From: Chiridota heheva
Taxonomy: Eukaryota > Echinodermata > Holothuroidea > Apodida > Chiridotidae
Reading direction: 5' to 3'
Assembly: GCA_020152595.1 (NCBI GenBank)
Contig: JAIGNY010004486.1
Span: 100,001-164,000, forward strand
Length of the DNA stretch: 64,000 bases
Shown here piece by piece: positions 34,780 to 45,429 of the stretch. Made by a program: the position numbers and the translations under genes. The first letter of the stretch is position 1, and each line of letters opens with the position of its first letter. The notes under the pieces were generated by a model. That model saw nothing but the letters and a program-made list of their open reading frames with translations, made no database searches and had not been told where the DNA came from.

Positions 34780-34804
34780 AAGGAGGCGGGATTATCTGGA
34801 GGAA

Positions 34805-35130
34805 GATCTGTTTCTTTGGGAGCAGTTGTTTTTTATAGTTGGACGAGAAATATCTTCAGTAATCAAACAATCCATGTTCTCTTCAGTGTCATATGTGTGG
34901 GTTTGGTTGGTGGGCTGTTTGTTGATTGGTTGTTTGTTTATTAGCCAGGTTGGCTTAAGTTTAAGATCTGTTTCTTTGTGAGCGCTTGTTTTTTAAAGTT
35001 GGACAAGAAATGTCTTTGTAATCGAACAATCCATGTTCTCTTCAGTGTCATATGTGTGGGTTTGGTAAGTGGGCTGTTTGTTGATTAGTTGTTTGTTTAT
35101 TGGCCAGGTTGGCTTGAGTTTAATGGCATT
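34805..35130. repeat. 161-bp tandem duplication at the LINE ORF1/ORF2 junction
   Basis: The block starting atctgtttctttg at 34805 is repeated from 34966, including tccatgttctcttcagtgtc and gggctgtttgttgatt, with about 90 percent identity by eye. Confidence 0.85.
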
Positions 35131-35317
35131 TGAGGTGTTGGGGTAGAGGACGGTGGGAGTCTTAGAGGAGGAAGGAAGGTTGGGGAGAGAAGTGGTGGCG
35201 GTGGAGGTGGTTTGGGTAATGGGTGTGGTTGGGTTGTTAGCAATGGTGATGGGCTTAGGACTGGGTAAGAAGGACCAGGTGAGGTCGGTTTGGGTATGTG
35301 AGTCAGTTTTAGTTGTG

Positions 35318-36307
35318 TTAGAGGGCGGTATTGGTGTTAGAGGAGACTGCGCTCGAGTAGGAAGGTTTAGTGTGGAGGGAAGCGAGAAATTGCTTCCTGG
35401 CGTCCAGGTAAGTGATGTTGGGATTAAGGGTTTTCAATTTGGTAATCAGCTTTTCCTGAAGCCAGGTGGGGCAGTCATTTGAGAAAGAGGAATGGTTGGT
35501 TGGGTGAGTACAGTCACAATTGGTGCAGAGTGGAGTGTTGGTGCAGGAGGTACTGTCATGGTCCAGGGCTCCACAGTTGCCACAGCACACTTGGCTGCAC
35601 TAGGAGTTTTTACCATGGCCATACCTCTGGCACTTATGACAATGGAAGGGGTTAGGAATGCAAGGGGTGACTGGGATTCTCAGGTACCCAGCAGTGATGT
35701 GGGAGGGGAGAGTTGGTTTGGAAAGAGTCAGGAAGACTGGTATTGGTGGGTGTTTCGGCACTGTCTGTCTTGAGGACGAGACGGCAGGCTTCAGTAACGT
35801 GTTGATTGGCAAGTTCATCTACGAGGTCTTTATCGGTCAGGTAGGCAACGTCTCTAGTACTAATCACACCTTTGCTGTAGTTTAGGGAACTGTAGGGAGG
35901 GGGGGGGGGGGGTTACTGTAATGTTAATACCGGTATTGGCTAAGGTTTTGGTGGTGAGGAGAGTGGTGGCTTCAGTGTCCCTGGTGCAGTGCACCAGAAG
36001 ATCGCCGGATGTGAGGGTAGAGACCTTAGGGAGGGTACCAACAAGGCCCTGGAGCACCTTGTGTAGGAGAAAATTGGGAAACTCTTTTCAAACTTTCTTG
36101 TTTATTGGCGGCCTGTATGATAATAATTTTTGGGACTGGGGCTGAATGGTCAATGGAGGTAGCACGTGGGTCACGGGGAGGGGAGGGAGGGTCAAGGTCA
36201 ATGCAGAACCATTTCCTCGTGATAAAAAAAAAACAGGGGCCGAGAGACCCAAAGCAACAAAGAAAAATCGCGGAACTACTACAGGAGAACCGCTGTACAG
36301 GTAACAA
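35318..36307 (-). pseudogene. Jockey-like LINE ORF1 (gag-like) with zinc knuckles
   Basis: The minus strand reads NKQESLKRVSQF (about 36110-36075) and VGTLPKVSTLTSGDLLVHC (about 36045-35990). It continues with GVISTRDVAYLTDKDLVDEL (about 35865-35805), then IPNPFHCHKCQRYGHGKNS (about 35655-35600) and CGNCGALDHDSTSC (about 35585-35540). The last two are CCHC zinc knuckles of the type that binds LINE RNA in jockey-clade ORF1 proteins. The blocks fall in different frames, with stops between, so the reading frame is broken several times. A homopolymer of about 13 G residues at 35899-35911 lies at one of the shifts. Confidence 0.85.
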
Positions 36308-36929
36308 TAAGGCGCAAAAGTCTGGTCAAAATGGGAGAGAAGAAAAACAAAAGAACAATCTCACCGAAAGCAGATCCCATCCACAGAGAGAGAATTCCGG
36401 AAAATGAAGATACAAAACAAAATTTAGGTGGTAAAGTGCAAGGTAAAGTGAATCGGAATGGAAAGTTGGAGAGAATAGAATAGAAGTCACATTGATCTCA
36501 ACACGTTGCGTCGCGACGTGTTGAGATTTAGGGAAGAAATATAAAGAACCACATAATCATTTTCAGCTCTCCACCCAGTCACACATCACAATTTTTGCAT
36601 GAATTAAAAACTGATCAAAGTTGGGTGATTTAAAACTCAAAAAGTAAAAGTGCTTTTCTCAAATTCAAATAGTGGTCTGCTCAGGTTGTAATAAGTTCAA
36701 CCAATACAAATTGCTACTTTTCCATGTATATACCTTTAATCTGATCCAGAATCAAACATCTACCTATACAAAGAATTCTCCTTAACTTCAAAGGGTCAAA
36801 ATGAGGAGCACGTTCTGCTTGAACAATTACATACAGATTTTGAGCTGTGTGCCTTTCAATCACCACACAATATGGTTGCATATTTAAGAAATTTTGAACA
36901 GCTGTAAAATGAATCCAGATAAAAATTCC

Positions 36930-37085
36930 AGTTGAGATTCCCAACTGGGATGAACTAATTCCAACTTGGATTGAATATTCCCAACTGGGATGAACAGGTC
37001 CCAACTTGGATTGAAGAAATTCCCAACTGGGATGAACTGGTCCCAACTGGGATTGATCATATTCCCAACTTGGATCAATTCAAAT
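36930..37085. repeat. ~36-bp minisatellite of near-palindromic TCCCAACTGGGA units
   Basis: About eight half-units alternate attcccaactgggatgaac with gtcccaacttggattga. Each half-unit contains an imperfect palindrome (TCCCAACTGGGA), so a single strand could form a row of small hairpins. Short frames on both strands follow the repeat and are not genes. Confidence 0.85.
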
Positions 37086-37984
37086 TGGGAAAACCCTACG
37101 TGGAATTTTTTCCTGGGGAAACTTATTATGATATTTTCATAATGAAATTTAAAAGACAGTTGTGCTCAGATTCTAATGATCTTCCAATAAGAATTTTTTA
37201 CATTTTTTTCACAGAAATTAAAAGTACAAAGCTTACATCTTTAGCCATCTCTCTTGCACTCTTTTTAGTATTTCCCTGGTATTGCAAAATAGCTTACATG
37301 CAGAATGGCTATATATCTTAGCAGCTTTTCACATTCTTTCTTTTTAAAATATAACTTTGTTAAAAATATCTACATGGCAATTGAATAATATATAATACAT
37401 AGCAACTGCATAGATTAGCAGAAAGCGCTGTAGAGGGAATACCCCCACCATTTCTCCACATTAGTTGATTTTAAACTTATTTCCAACAAAATCTATCCCA
37501 CAAACCCTTGTATCACCAGTTTCCATTCCAAAAATCTTTTTCCAACTTGTGATCCACCCTGCTGACTTGCATTCCCATCACAGTAGGTGTATTGTTTTCA
37601 GGTAAGATTCGCATTCTATCATTTTCTTTCAAGCCATAAGCCATCTGTTTTGATTTCCTCTCAAGTCATAAACCATCTGTTTTGATTTCCTTTCATGTCA
37701 GAAACCTCTCAATATGATTTTCTTAGAATCCATATTGTTAAATATCCTTTCAGTGCATTTCCTGAGTACATTTCATTAAAACATTTTAGCAAAAATGACA
37801 CTTCATGAGAGATTTTTTTCTTCAATTTGATACCATTTAAAAGTGATATCTTATGTTTCAAACACTCTATGCAATCAGTTATCAGTTTAGAGTTAAACTT
37901 TAAGAAGACAAGTCAAATACATTAGGTTGAGAGGAAAAGGTGGGGGGAGGGGAGTAATTTAAAAAAATGAGAGACTGAGAAATT

Positions 37985-38832
37985 CCAAGCCATACAATGC
38001 TTACACTGGCCTTCTTGCTGTCCAAGCCATACACTACTTACACTGGCCTTCTTGCTGTCCAAGCCATACAATACTTACACTGGCCTTCTTGCCATCAAAG
38101 CCATACAATACTTACACTGGCCTTCTTGCTGTCCAAGCCATACAATACTTACTCTGGCCTTCTTGCTGTCCAAGCCATACAATACTTGCACTGGCCTTCT
38201 TGCTGTCCAAGCCATACAATACTTACACTGGCCTTCTTGCTGTCCAAGCCATACAATACTTACACTGGCCTTCTTGCCGTCCAAGCCATACAATACTTAC
38301 ACTGGCCTTCTTGCCGTCCAAGCCATACAATACTTACACTGGCCTTCTTGCTGTCCAAGCCATACAATACTTACACTGGCCTTCTTGCTGTCCAAGCCAT
38401 ACAATACTTACACTGGCCTTCTTGCTGTCCAAGCCATACAATACTTACACTGGCCTTCTTGCTGTCCAAGCCATACAATACTTACACTGGCCTTCTTGCC
38501 GTCAAAGCCATACAATACTTACACTGGCCTTCTTGCCGTCCAAGCCATACAATACTTACACTGGCCTTCTTGCTGTCCAAGCCATACAATACTTACACTG
38601 GCCTATTCTTGCCATAAAAGCCATACAATACTTACACTGGCCTTCTTGCTGTCCAAGCCATACAATACTTACACTGGCCTTCTTGCTGTCCAAGCCATAC
38701 AATACTTACACTGGCCTTCTTGCTGTCCAATCCATACAATACTTACACTGGTCTTCTTGCCGTCCAAGCCATACAATACTTACACTGGCCTTCTTGCTGT
38801 CCAAGCCATTCACAACTTACACTGGCCCTGAT
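37985..38832. repeat. 37-bp minisatellite, about 23 units
   Basis: The unit starts tgtccaagccatacaatact and ends tacactggccttcttgc. It is highly homogeneous, with changes such as gccgtc for gctgtc and ccataa or ccatca for ctgtcc in a few units. Because 37 is 1 mod 3, all three plus frames are open across the array, giving ~250-aa low-complexity frames that I do not treat as genes. On the minus strand every unit contains GTAAGTATT, a consensus-like splice donor, preceded by GGCCAGT. Confidence 0.95.
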
Positions 38833-39164
38833 CTTGATTCATAATTAATTTTGGATGCCTTTTCCCCCCTTGAAAATGATAGCATAAAAATAGATTCCTT
38901 TTTTTATGGATTTAGAGCACCATTTTTTATTTCAGTTGCACTGAATGGCAATCCTCATGCTATCAACAGTTATGAGAGAGCAATGAGACCTACATGTACA
39001 AAGATTACAAAGAAGTTAATATTTTCAGTTGGGGGGGAGACAAGCAGCTACCTGCTTACCTTAGTAACTAGAAATGTACAGTTAGTAAGTCTCGCCTGCT
39101 ATATACTTTTGACTTTCTCATTTTACAATTAGTAACAGTGCATGTTTTCACAAGTAACATAGAT

Positions 39165-40085
39165 TAGATTAGTGTGTCCCCACATCCACTTTAATTTAGG
39201 AGATAATACAGATACAATTATAACATAACATAACAAGATTACGGGCTAAGAAGGGTTAGTCACCCTATAAAAAGCCCAAACTAACACCACCACCACGACA
39301 AAAAAAAAAAAAATCAAAGACTCCCAGAGTATGTTCATTGTTATGCAAGTAAGCTAAATAGTATGCACACACAACCCCCCATTTATGCTCAATTGAACAG
39401 TGCCAATGTCCTCTACCCCTGTGCCAAGTTACATGAATGTGCACCATTCATAACTTTAATTATGATCTCAGGTTAAACATTTTGTAGTCTATTGTTATGC
39501 AAATAACCAAATTAATATGCACACTACACCTCACCATTAAGCGTAGACAATGCTCTTCACATATATGATCATTTGTGAAAACAAAATCCCCACATCCACT
39601 TTAAATTAAGAGATATCATAGATAGAAATGTTTGCATTGTTATGCAAATAAGCTTATTAGTAAGCACACACAGCCCTCCCCTTTCCAGTTTTGCTCATTT
39701 GAACAGTAGCCATGTCCTCTACCCCTGTGCCAAGTTACATGAATGTGCACAATTCATAACTTAAGTTATGAACTCATGTTAAACATTTTGTACGAAAGTC
39801 TATTGTCATGCAAATAAACTAATTAATATTACATCACATTACATCTCACCATTAAGTGTAGACAATGCTCTTCACATGTAAGAACATTTGTGTAAGCAAA
39901 ATGCCCACACCCACTTTATTAGATAAAAATGTTCATTGTTATGCAAATAAGCTAATTAGTATGCACACACAGCCCCCCAACCATGCTCATTTGAACAGTA
40001 CCCATGTCCTCTACCATTGTGCCAAGTTACATGAGTGTACATACACCATTCATAACTTAATCTATGAGCTTATGTTAAACATTTG
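39165..40085 (-). repeat. ~300-bp tandem repeat with ATGCAAAT cores, three copies
   Basis: The phrases tgttatgcaaataagct, gcacacacagcc and gtgccaagttacatgaatgt recur at about 39341, 39638 and 39938. The phrases gacaatgctcttcacat and cccacatccactttaa recur with them, with a step near 300 bp. The order matches, in inverse orientation, the copies at 5.9-6.6 kb. The octamer ATGCAAAT, the classic POU/Oct site, is present in most units. Confidence 0.85.
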
Positions 40086-40360
40086 TGGACGCCAACGACA
40101 ATGATGCCAACCACAACAGGATGATCCGTGTCTCTTCATCCTGCTTCGCAAGCAAGACAAAAACACTGTATAAGCATATTAATGAGACTATTATATTACT
40201 CTCATATATTTCAGAGTGCTCCTTAAAATGCAGCCCAAGACTAAGAATACCCTACCCCCTAAAACAAACAGAGTGAGCAGATTACAATCATTTTTATAAA
40301 AAGTTTAAAATACAATAATTTGTAATATATTATATTCTGACATTTATACATCTTAAAGCT

Positions 40361-40614
40361 TTACTGAACCAAGATTTGAACATTTAAATCCAACTTGCAG
40401 CGTTTCATAATCTTCAGTAAATTTGCCCGTGTTGCTTTTTCCTGTGCTTTTCGCTTCCAATCTTTTAGTATGTTGTAGTACTGTTGTGTGCAGTCTCTTG
40501 GATTGTTACGTCTTGCCGTCTCAATGACACCCTCTGTTACTTCAAGACCATTTAAAAAGAAATTGTGACAGTCTTGAGATGCAAGCTCAATGGCAACTTC
40601 ATAAAGCTCCCCAT
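40361..40614 (-). CDS. Terminal exon encoding a Death domain
   Basis: A minus-strand exon starts after a good acceptor (ttctctcttgtctgctgtag; exon from 40614, entered in phase 1) and runs to a stop at 40363-40361. It encodes about 84 residues with the Death-domain pattern: ELYEVAIELASQDCHNFFL, then LEVTEGVIETARRNNPRDC, QQYYNILKDWKRKAQEKAT, and RANLLKIMKRCKLDL. The NP-R/D turn, the central W of helix 5, the AT before helix 6 and the final CxLxL resemble FADD-type and related Death domains. Such domains assemble adaptor complexes in apoptosis or innate-immune signalling, usually as a C-terminal module, as here. The frame is intact. The upstream exons are not certain; the VNTR segment at 41-41.6 kb may be one of them. 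Confidence 0.8.
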
Positions 40615-40837
40615 CTACAGCAGACAAGAGAGAAAAATAGTGTCATAAGAAACTGAAAATAACTATAGTTAAAGAAAAAACTAATCCACTTTGGCTTTAT
40701 CAGGAATAACATGGAGAAAAGGTGTGCTTCCAGCAAACAGCAATGATTTTTTTTACAAAAAGTGTACAAACTAAAAAATACATGAAGTTCCCTTATGAGG
40801 TTTACAGTGGAAGCTACTTTTGGAACAATAAACCCAC

Positions 40838-41492
40838 TGACTGAGGCATACACAATACTCACAATAAACCCACTGACTGAGGCATACCCAATGATACTTA
40901 CAATAAACCCACTGACTGGGGCATACCCAATGGTACTCACAATAAACCCACTGACTGAGGCATACCCAATGGTACTCACAATAAACCCACTGACTGAGGC
41001 ATACCCAATGGTACTTTCTCTGTAGACTGAGGCATACCCAATGGTACTTTCTCTGTAGACTGAGGCATACCAAATGGTACTTTCTCTGTAGACTGAGGCA
41101 TACCCAATGGTACTTTCTCTGTAGACTGAGGCATACCAAATGGTACTTTCTCTGTAGACTGAGGCATACCCAATGATACTTTCTCTGTAGACTGAGGCAT
41201 ACCCAATGGTACTTTCTCTGTAGACTGAGGCATACCCAATGGTACTTTCTCTGTAGACTGAGGCATACCCAATGGTACTTTCTCTGTAGACTGAGGCATA
41301 CCCAATGGTACTTTCTCTGTAGACTGAGGCATACCCAATGGTACTTTCTCTGTAGACTGAGGCATACCCAATGGTACTTTCTCTGTAGACTGAGGCATAC
41401 CAAATGGTACTTTCTCTGTAGACTGAGGCATACCCAATGGTACTTTCTCTGTAGACTGAGGCATACCCAATGGTACTTTCTCTGTAGATGAT
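40838..41492 (-). repeat. Joined 39-bp and 33-bp tandem arrays, possibly exonic
   Basis: About 15 units of 33 bp (tgaggcatacccaatggtac then tttctctgtagac; 40996-41490) pass directly into four units of 36-39 bp in which tttctctgtagac is replaced by tcacaataaacccactgac. On the minus strand the 33-bp array is open in two frames, as an 11-residue repeat STEKVPLGMPQ or LQRKYHWVCLS. Each 39-bp unit contains GTGAGT or GTAAGT after TTTATT. Using the first GTGAGT gives a phase-1 end in the LQRKYHWVCLS frame, compatible with the phase-1 Death-domain exon. Open sequence upstream (41500-41650) includes KSYKKSPYKRYKSGKTILPI. Coding status is unproven. Confidence 0.8.
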
Positions 41493-41989
41493 GGTGCTTG
41501 TTGGCCCTGACCATATATAGGCAGGATGGTTTTTCCAGATTTATATCGTTTGTATGGTGATTTCTTGTATGATTTTGTGATTTTCCCCCTCCCCCCACCC
41601 AACCTTTGGTAGTAGTATGCTCTCACGGACAAACATCTTGGATAACATGAAAACATTCAATCTGTACTAACAATTATGGGTACCTTCATAAGGTTCCCAA
41701 ATTGTCACAATTTCTTTCTAAATTGTCACTGGAGCTTGTAAAGCCTGTAAAGTTTTCTCTTCCATTCATTAACTAAATTTCCTTGGATTGGGGTCAAACC
41801 ACCCCCCCCCCCCCCACCCTACGATCTTATCACCCATCTTCAAAAAAAGATATGAAGTGGTGAATGTGCATTACCAATGTTTGAAAACAAATTACTGTGA
41901 ATTACAAGTAACTGATTCTGTTTGTGTCAATTCTTGATTATTTACAACTTAGATAATTCATTGGTTATAGAAGGAAATGATACATAACA

Positions 41990-42062
41990 ATCATAATATG
42001 ATACTAACAATCATAATATGATACTAACAATCATAATATGATACATAACAATCATGACATGC
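41990..42062. repeat. ~20-bp tandem repeat, four units
   Basis: The phrase acaatcataatatgatac is repeated with small changes. The flanking 41660-43160 region shows no confident gene. It includes a C-homopolymer at about 41802-41815 and a dispersed-repeat match at 42920-42990 to the sequence at 3400. Confidence 0.8.
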
Positions 42063-43166
42063 ATTTAAACACATTTGTCATTATTTCAAAATGAAAGAAA
42101 GCTTTTTGCATTCGCTATTTGCATTCCTCATTGTGCCAAAACAGGGGCAATATATGATAACATTGAAAACTTGCAGACAAATTATGCAAGTTACATGGAG
42201 CTTGAGTCCTCCAGCTTTATGGTAAGTTGCAATACAAGCATGGAGGCAGTAATGGCTGGAAAGTGTAAAATACATATCATAAACCATGGCATAGAATAAC
42301 ATATTCCTGCAAAATTGCATAACTTGCATTAATTGCTTACTTTGCATATATTGTATGATTTGCATATGTTGTATTTGCATACTTTAATCAACCTATTGTA
42401 ATAAATAACTTTAAAAAGGCCTTCCTTCACCCAGCCTTAAATGCATACGATATTTTAATATTTTCCTAACCATGTCCTGCCAAAATGTCCCAAATGATTA
42501 GGAATATCACCAAAGGAGGCATAGGACCCCACTCCCTCAAACCAGGGAGTTTGTTTGCCAAAGATGAAAAAATAGGTAAATAGGGCTAGTGTTACCCAGG
42601 AAACAAGCCTGCATGTTTTGAATATATATTTCACCTAAATGTTGCAACTTCTGGTTATGTGCCTCATCTACTGATCAATGCAGCATGTCACTGCCCCCCC
42701 ATTGCATGAGAGTAAATGGAACCAAGAGGTAACCCAATAAAAACATGTGAAGCTACTTTGTTGCTTATTTAGATATTCAGTAAAGGAAACTCCAACATTC
42801 ATTACAACCCCATTCTTAAGGGACAAAATTGGTCATAGTTTAGAACTACCCTTGCAGGCATTTAACACTTTACTGGAACTAAGGACTCTTTTATCCTGTT
42901 TCAGATTCTCATATCAAAAAAAAAGAAAGTGCCCTCACTGTATTTTCTACCCCCCTTGCCATGAATTCCTTCCGCCACCCATGGTCATACCTGATTATTT
43001 TAAGACCACTATTTCTATGAAGTTCATAAGGAATTACAAAAGTAATAATGATTGCTTGATCTTGGAACCATTTGCAGGAAAAGACTAAATTCCAGAGATG
43101 GAAGCTGGGTCCTTTAGGAAAGGGTCTTGGGTGAGCTGAACTAGAGCCTCTTGAAGACGGATCTGC

Positions 43167-45425
43167 TGAACTTGTGTGCATACACTTGAGAAGCGTGTGT
43201 GCATACACTTAAGAGGGTGTGTGTGCATACACTTAAGAGGTGTGTGTGCATACACTTGAGAGGTGTGTGTGCATACACTTGAGAGGCTTGAGTGCATACA
43301 CTTATGAGGCTTGTGTGCATACACTTAAGAGGCTTGTGTGCATACACTTAAGAGGTGTGTGTGCATTCACTTAAGAGGCTTGTGTGCATACACTGAGTGC
43401 ATACACTTATGAGGCGTGTGTGCATACACTTAAGAGGCTTGCGTGCATACACTTAAAGGTGTGTGTGCATTCACTTGGGAGGCTTGTGTGCATACACTTG
43501 AGAGGATTGTGTGCAAACACTTAAGAGGTTTGTGTGCATACACTTAAGAGGCTTGTGTGCATACACTTAAGAGGTGTGTGTGCATTCACTTAAGAGGCTT
43601 GTGTGCATACACCTGAGAGGCTTGAGTGCATTCACTTGTGAGGCTTGTGTGCATACACTTGAGAGGCTTGCGTGCATACACTTAAGAGGTGTGTGTGCAT
43701 TCACTTGTGAGGCTTGTGTGCATACACTTGAGAGGCTTGTGTGCATACACTTAAGAGGCTTGCGTGCATACACTTAAGAGGTGTGTGCGCATTCACTTGT
43801 GAGGCTTGTGTGCATACACTTGAGAGGCTTGTGTATACACTTGAGAGGTGTGTGTGCATTCACTTGTGAGGCTTGTGTGCATACACTTGAGAGGCTTGTG
43901 TGCATACACTTGAGAGGTGTGTGTGCATTCACTTAAGAGGCTTGTGTGCATACACTTGTGAGGCTTGTGTGCATACACTTGAGAGGTGTGTGTGCATTCA
44001 CTTGTGAGGCTTGTGTGCATACACTTGAGAGGCTTGTGTGCATACACTTGAGAGGTGTGTGTGCATTCACTTAAGAGGCTTGTGTGCATACACTTGTGAG
44101 GCTTGTGTGCATACACTTGAGAGGCTTGTGTATACACTTAAGAGGTGTATGTGCATTCACTTGTGAGGCTTGTGTGCATACACTTGAGAGGCTTGTGTGC
44201 ATACACTTGAGAGGCTTGTGTGCATACACTTGAGAGGTGTGTGTGCATTCACTTGTGAGGCTTGTGTGCATACACTTGAGAGGTGTGTGTGCATACACTT
44301 GTGAGGCTTGTGTGCATACACTTGAGAGGTGTGTGTGCATTCACTTGTGAGGCTTGTGTGCATACACTTGAGAGGCTTGTGTGCATACACTTGAGAGGTG
44401 TGTGTGCATTCACTTAAGAGGCTTGTGTGCATACACTTGAGAGGCTTGTGTGCATACACTTAAGAGGCTTGCGTGCATACACTTAAGAGGTGTGTGCGCA
44501 TTCACTTGTGAGGCTTGTGTGCATACACTTGAGAGGCTTGTGTGCATACACTTGAGAGGTGTGTGTGCATTCACTTGTGAGGCTTGTGTGCATACACTTG
44601 AGAGGCTTGTGTGCATACACTTGAGAGGTGTGTGTGCATTCACTTAAGAGGCTTGTGTGCATACACTTGAGAGGCTTGTGTGCATACACTTAAGAGGCTT
44701 GCGTGCATACACTTAAGAGGTGTGTGCGCATTCACTTGTGAGGCTTGTGTGCATACACTTGAGAGGCTTGTGTGCATACACTTGAGAGGTGTGTGTGCAT
44801 TCACTTAAGAGGCTTGTGTGCATACACCTAAGAAGCTTGTGTGCATACACTTAAGAGGTTTGTGTGCATACACTTAAGAGGCTTGTGTGTATACACTTGA
44901 GAGGCTTGTGTGCATACACTTATGAGGTGTGTGTGCATACACTTGAGAGGCTTGTGTGCATACACTTAAGAGGTACGTGTGCATTCACTTAAGAGGCTTG
45001 TGTGCATACACTTAAGAGGCTTGTGTGCATACAATTAAGAGGTTTGTGTGCATACACTTAAGAGGCTTGTGTGTATACACTTTAGAGGTGTGTGTGCATT
45101 CACTTAAGAGGCTTGTGTGCATACACTTGAGAGGCTTGAGTGCATACACTTACGAGGCTTGTGTGCATACCTTAAGAGGCTTGTGTGTATACACTCGAGA
45201 GGCTTGTGTGTATTTACTTGAGAGGCTTGTGTGCATACACTTGAGAGGCTTGTGTGCATTTACTTAAGAGGCTTGTGTGGATACACTTAAGAGGCTTGTG
45301 TGTATACACTTGAGAGGCTTGTGTGCATACACTTGAGAGGCTTGTGTGTATACACTTAAGAGGCTTGCGTGTATACACTTGAGAGGCATGTGTGTATACA
45401 CTTACGAGGCTTGCGTGCACACACT
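43167..45425. repeat. 23-bp minisatellite, about 95 units
   Basis: The unit is cttgtgtgcatacacttgag then agg, with variants ttaagagg, tgtgtgtgcattcac and a larger three-unit rhythm. Because 23 is not a multiple of three, a 69-bp super-unit encodes a 23-residue repeat (MYAHKPLKCMHTSL... on the minus strand) and many overlapping artefactual frames arise on both strands. Immediately beyond its left edge the minus strand has an acceptor-like acaagttcag at about 43160 followed by an open stretch, QIRLQEALVQLTQDPFLKD, to a stop at about 43088. That stretch might be a short exon. Confidence 0.95.
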
Positions 45426-45429
45426 TTAG

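Larger units (their letters stand above)
32888..36310 (-). mobile_element. Jockey-like LINE: gag-like ORF1, endonuclease, start of RT
   Basis: The minus strand holds, in order, an ORF1 with zinc knuckles, an apurinic-type endonuclease, and the linker that leads into the RT domain of a jockey-clade retrotransposon. The RT itself is missing below about 32890, where the copy is truncated or rearranged. Numerous frameshifts and stops mark it as dead. It has been hit by a second element at 33936-34499 and carries a ~161-bp internal duplication near 34.8-35.1 kb. The fragment at 2.3-3.0 kb supplies the kind of 3' RT region that is absent here. Confidence 0.85.

Noticed and set aside
35153..36407. 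Plus-strand Val/Gly-rich frames across the jockey-like ORF1
   Set aside because: Antisense of the zinc-knuckle ORF1 on the minus strand.
37997..38844. Three overlapping ~200-260-codon plus-strand frames
   Set aside because: All arise from the 37-bp repeat read in three frames; the peptides are the same repeated words (AFLLSKPYNTYTGLLAV...).
42747..43088. 113-codon plus-strand frame
   Set aside because: Its second half overlaps a dispersed repeat also found at about 3400-3480; no protein family features.
43085..45420. Many short frames on both strands with MYAHKPLKCMHT-type or VCIHLRG-type repeats
   Set aside because: Artefacts of the 23-bp minisatellite; frames overlap each other on both strands.
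43167..45425. CRISPR-like regular repeat
   Set aside because: Units are contiguous with no unique spacers and the context is eukaryotic; this is a minisatellite.
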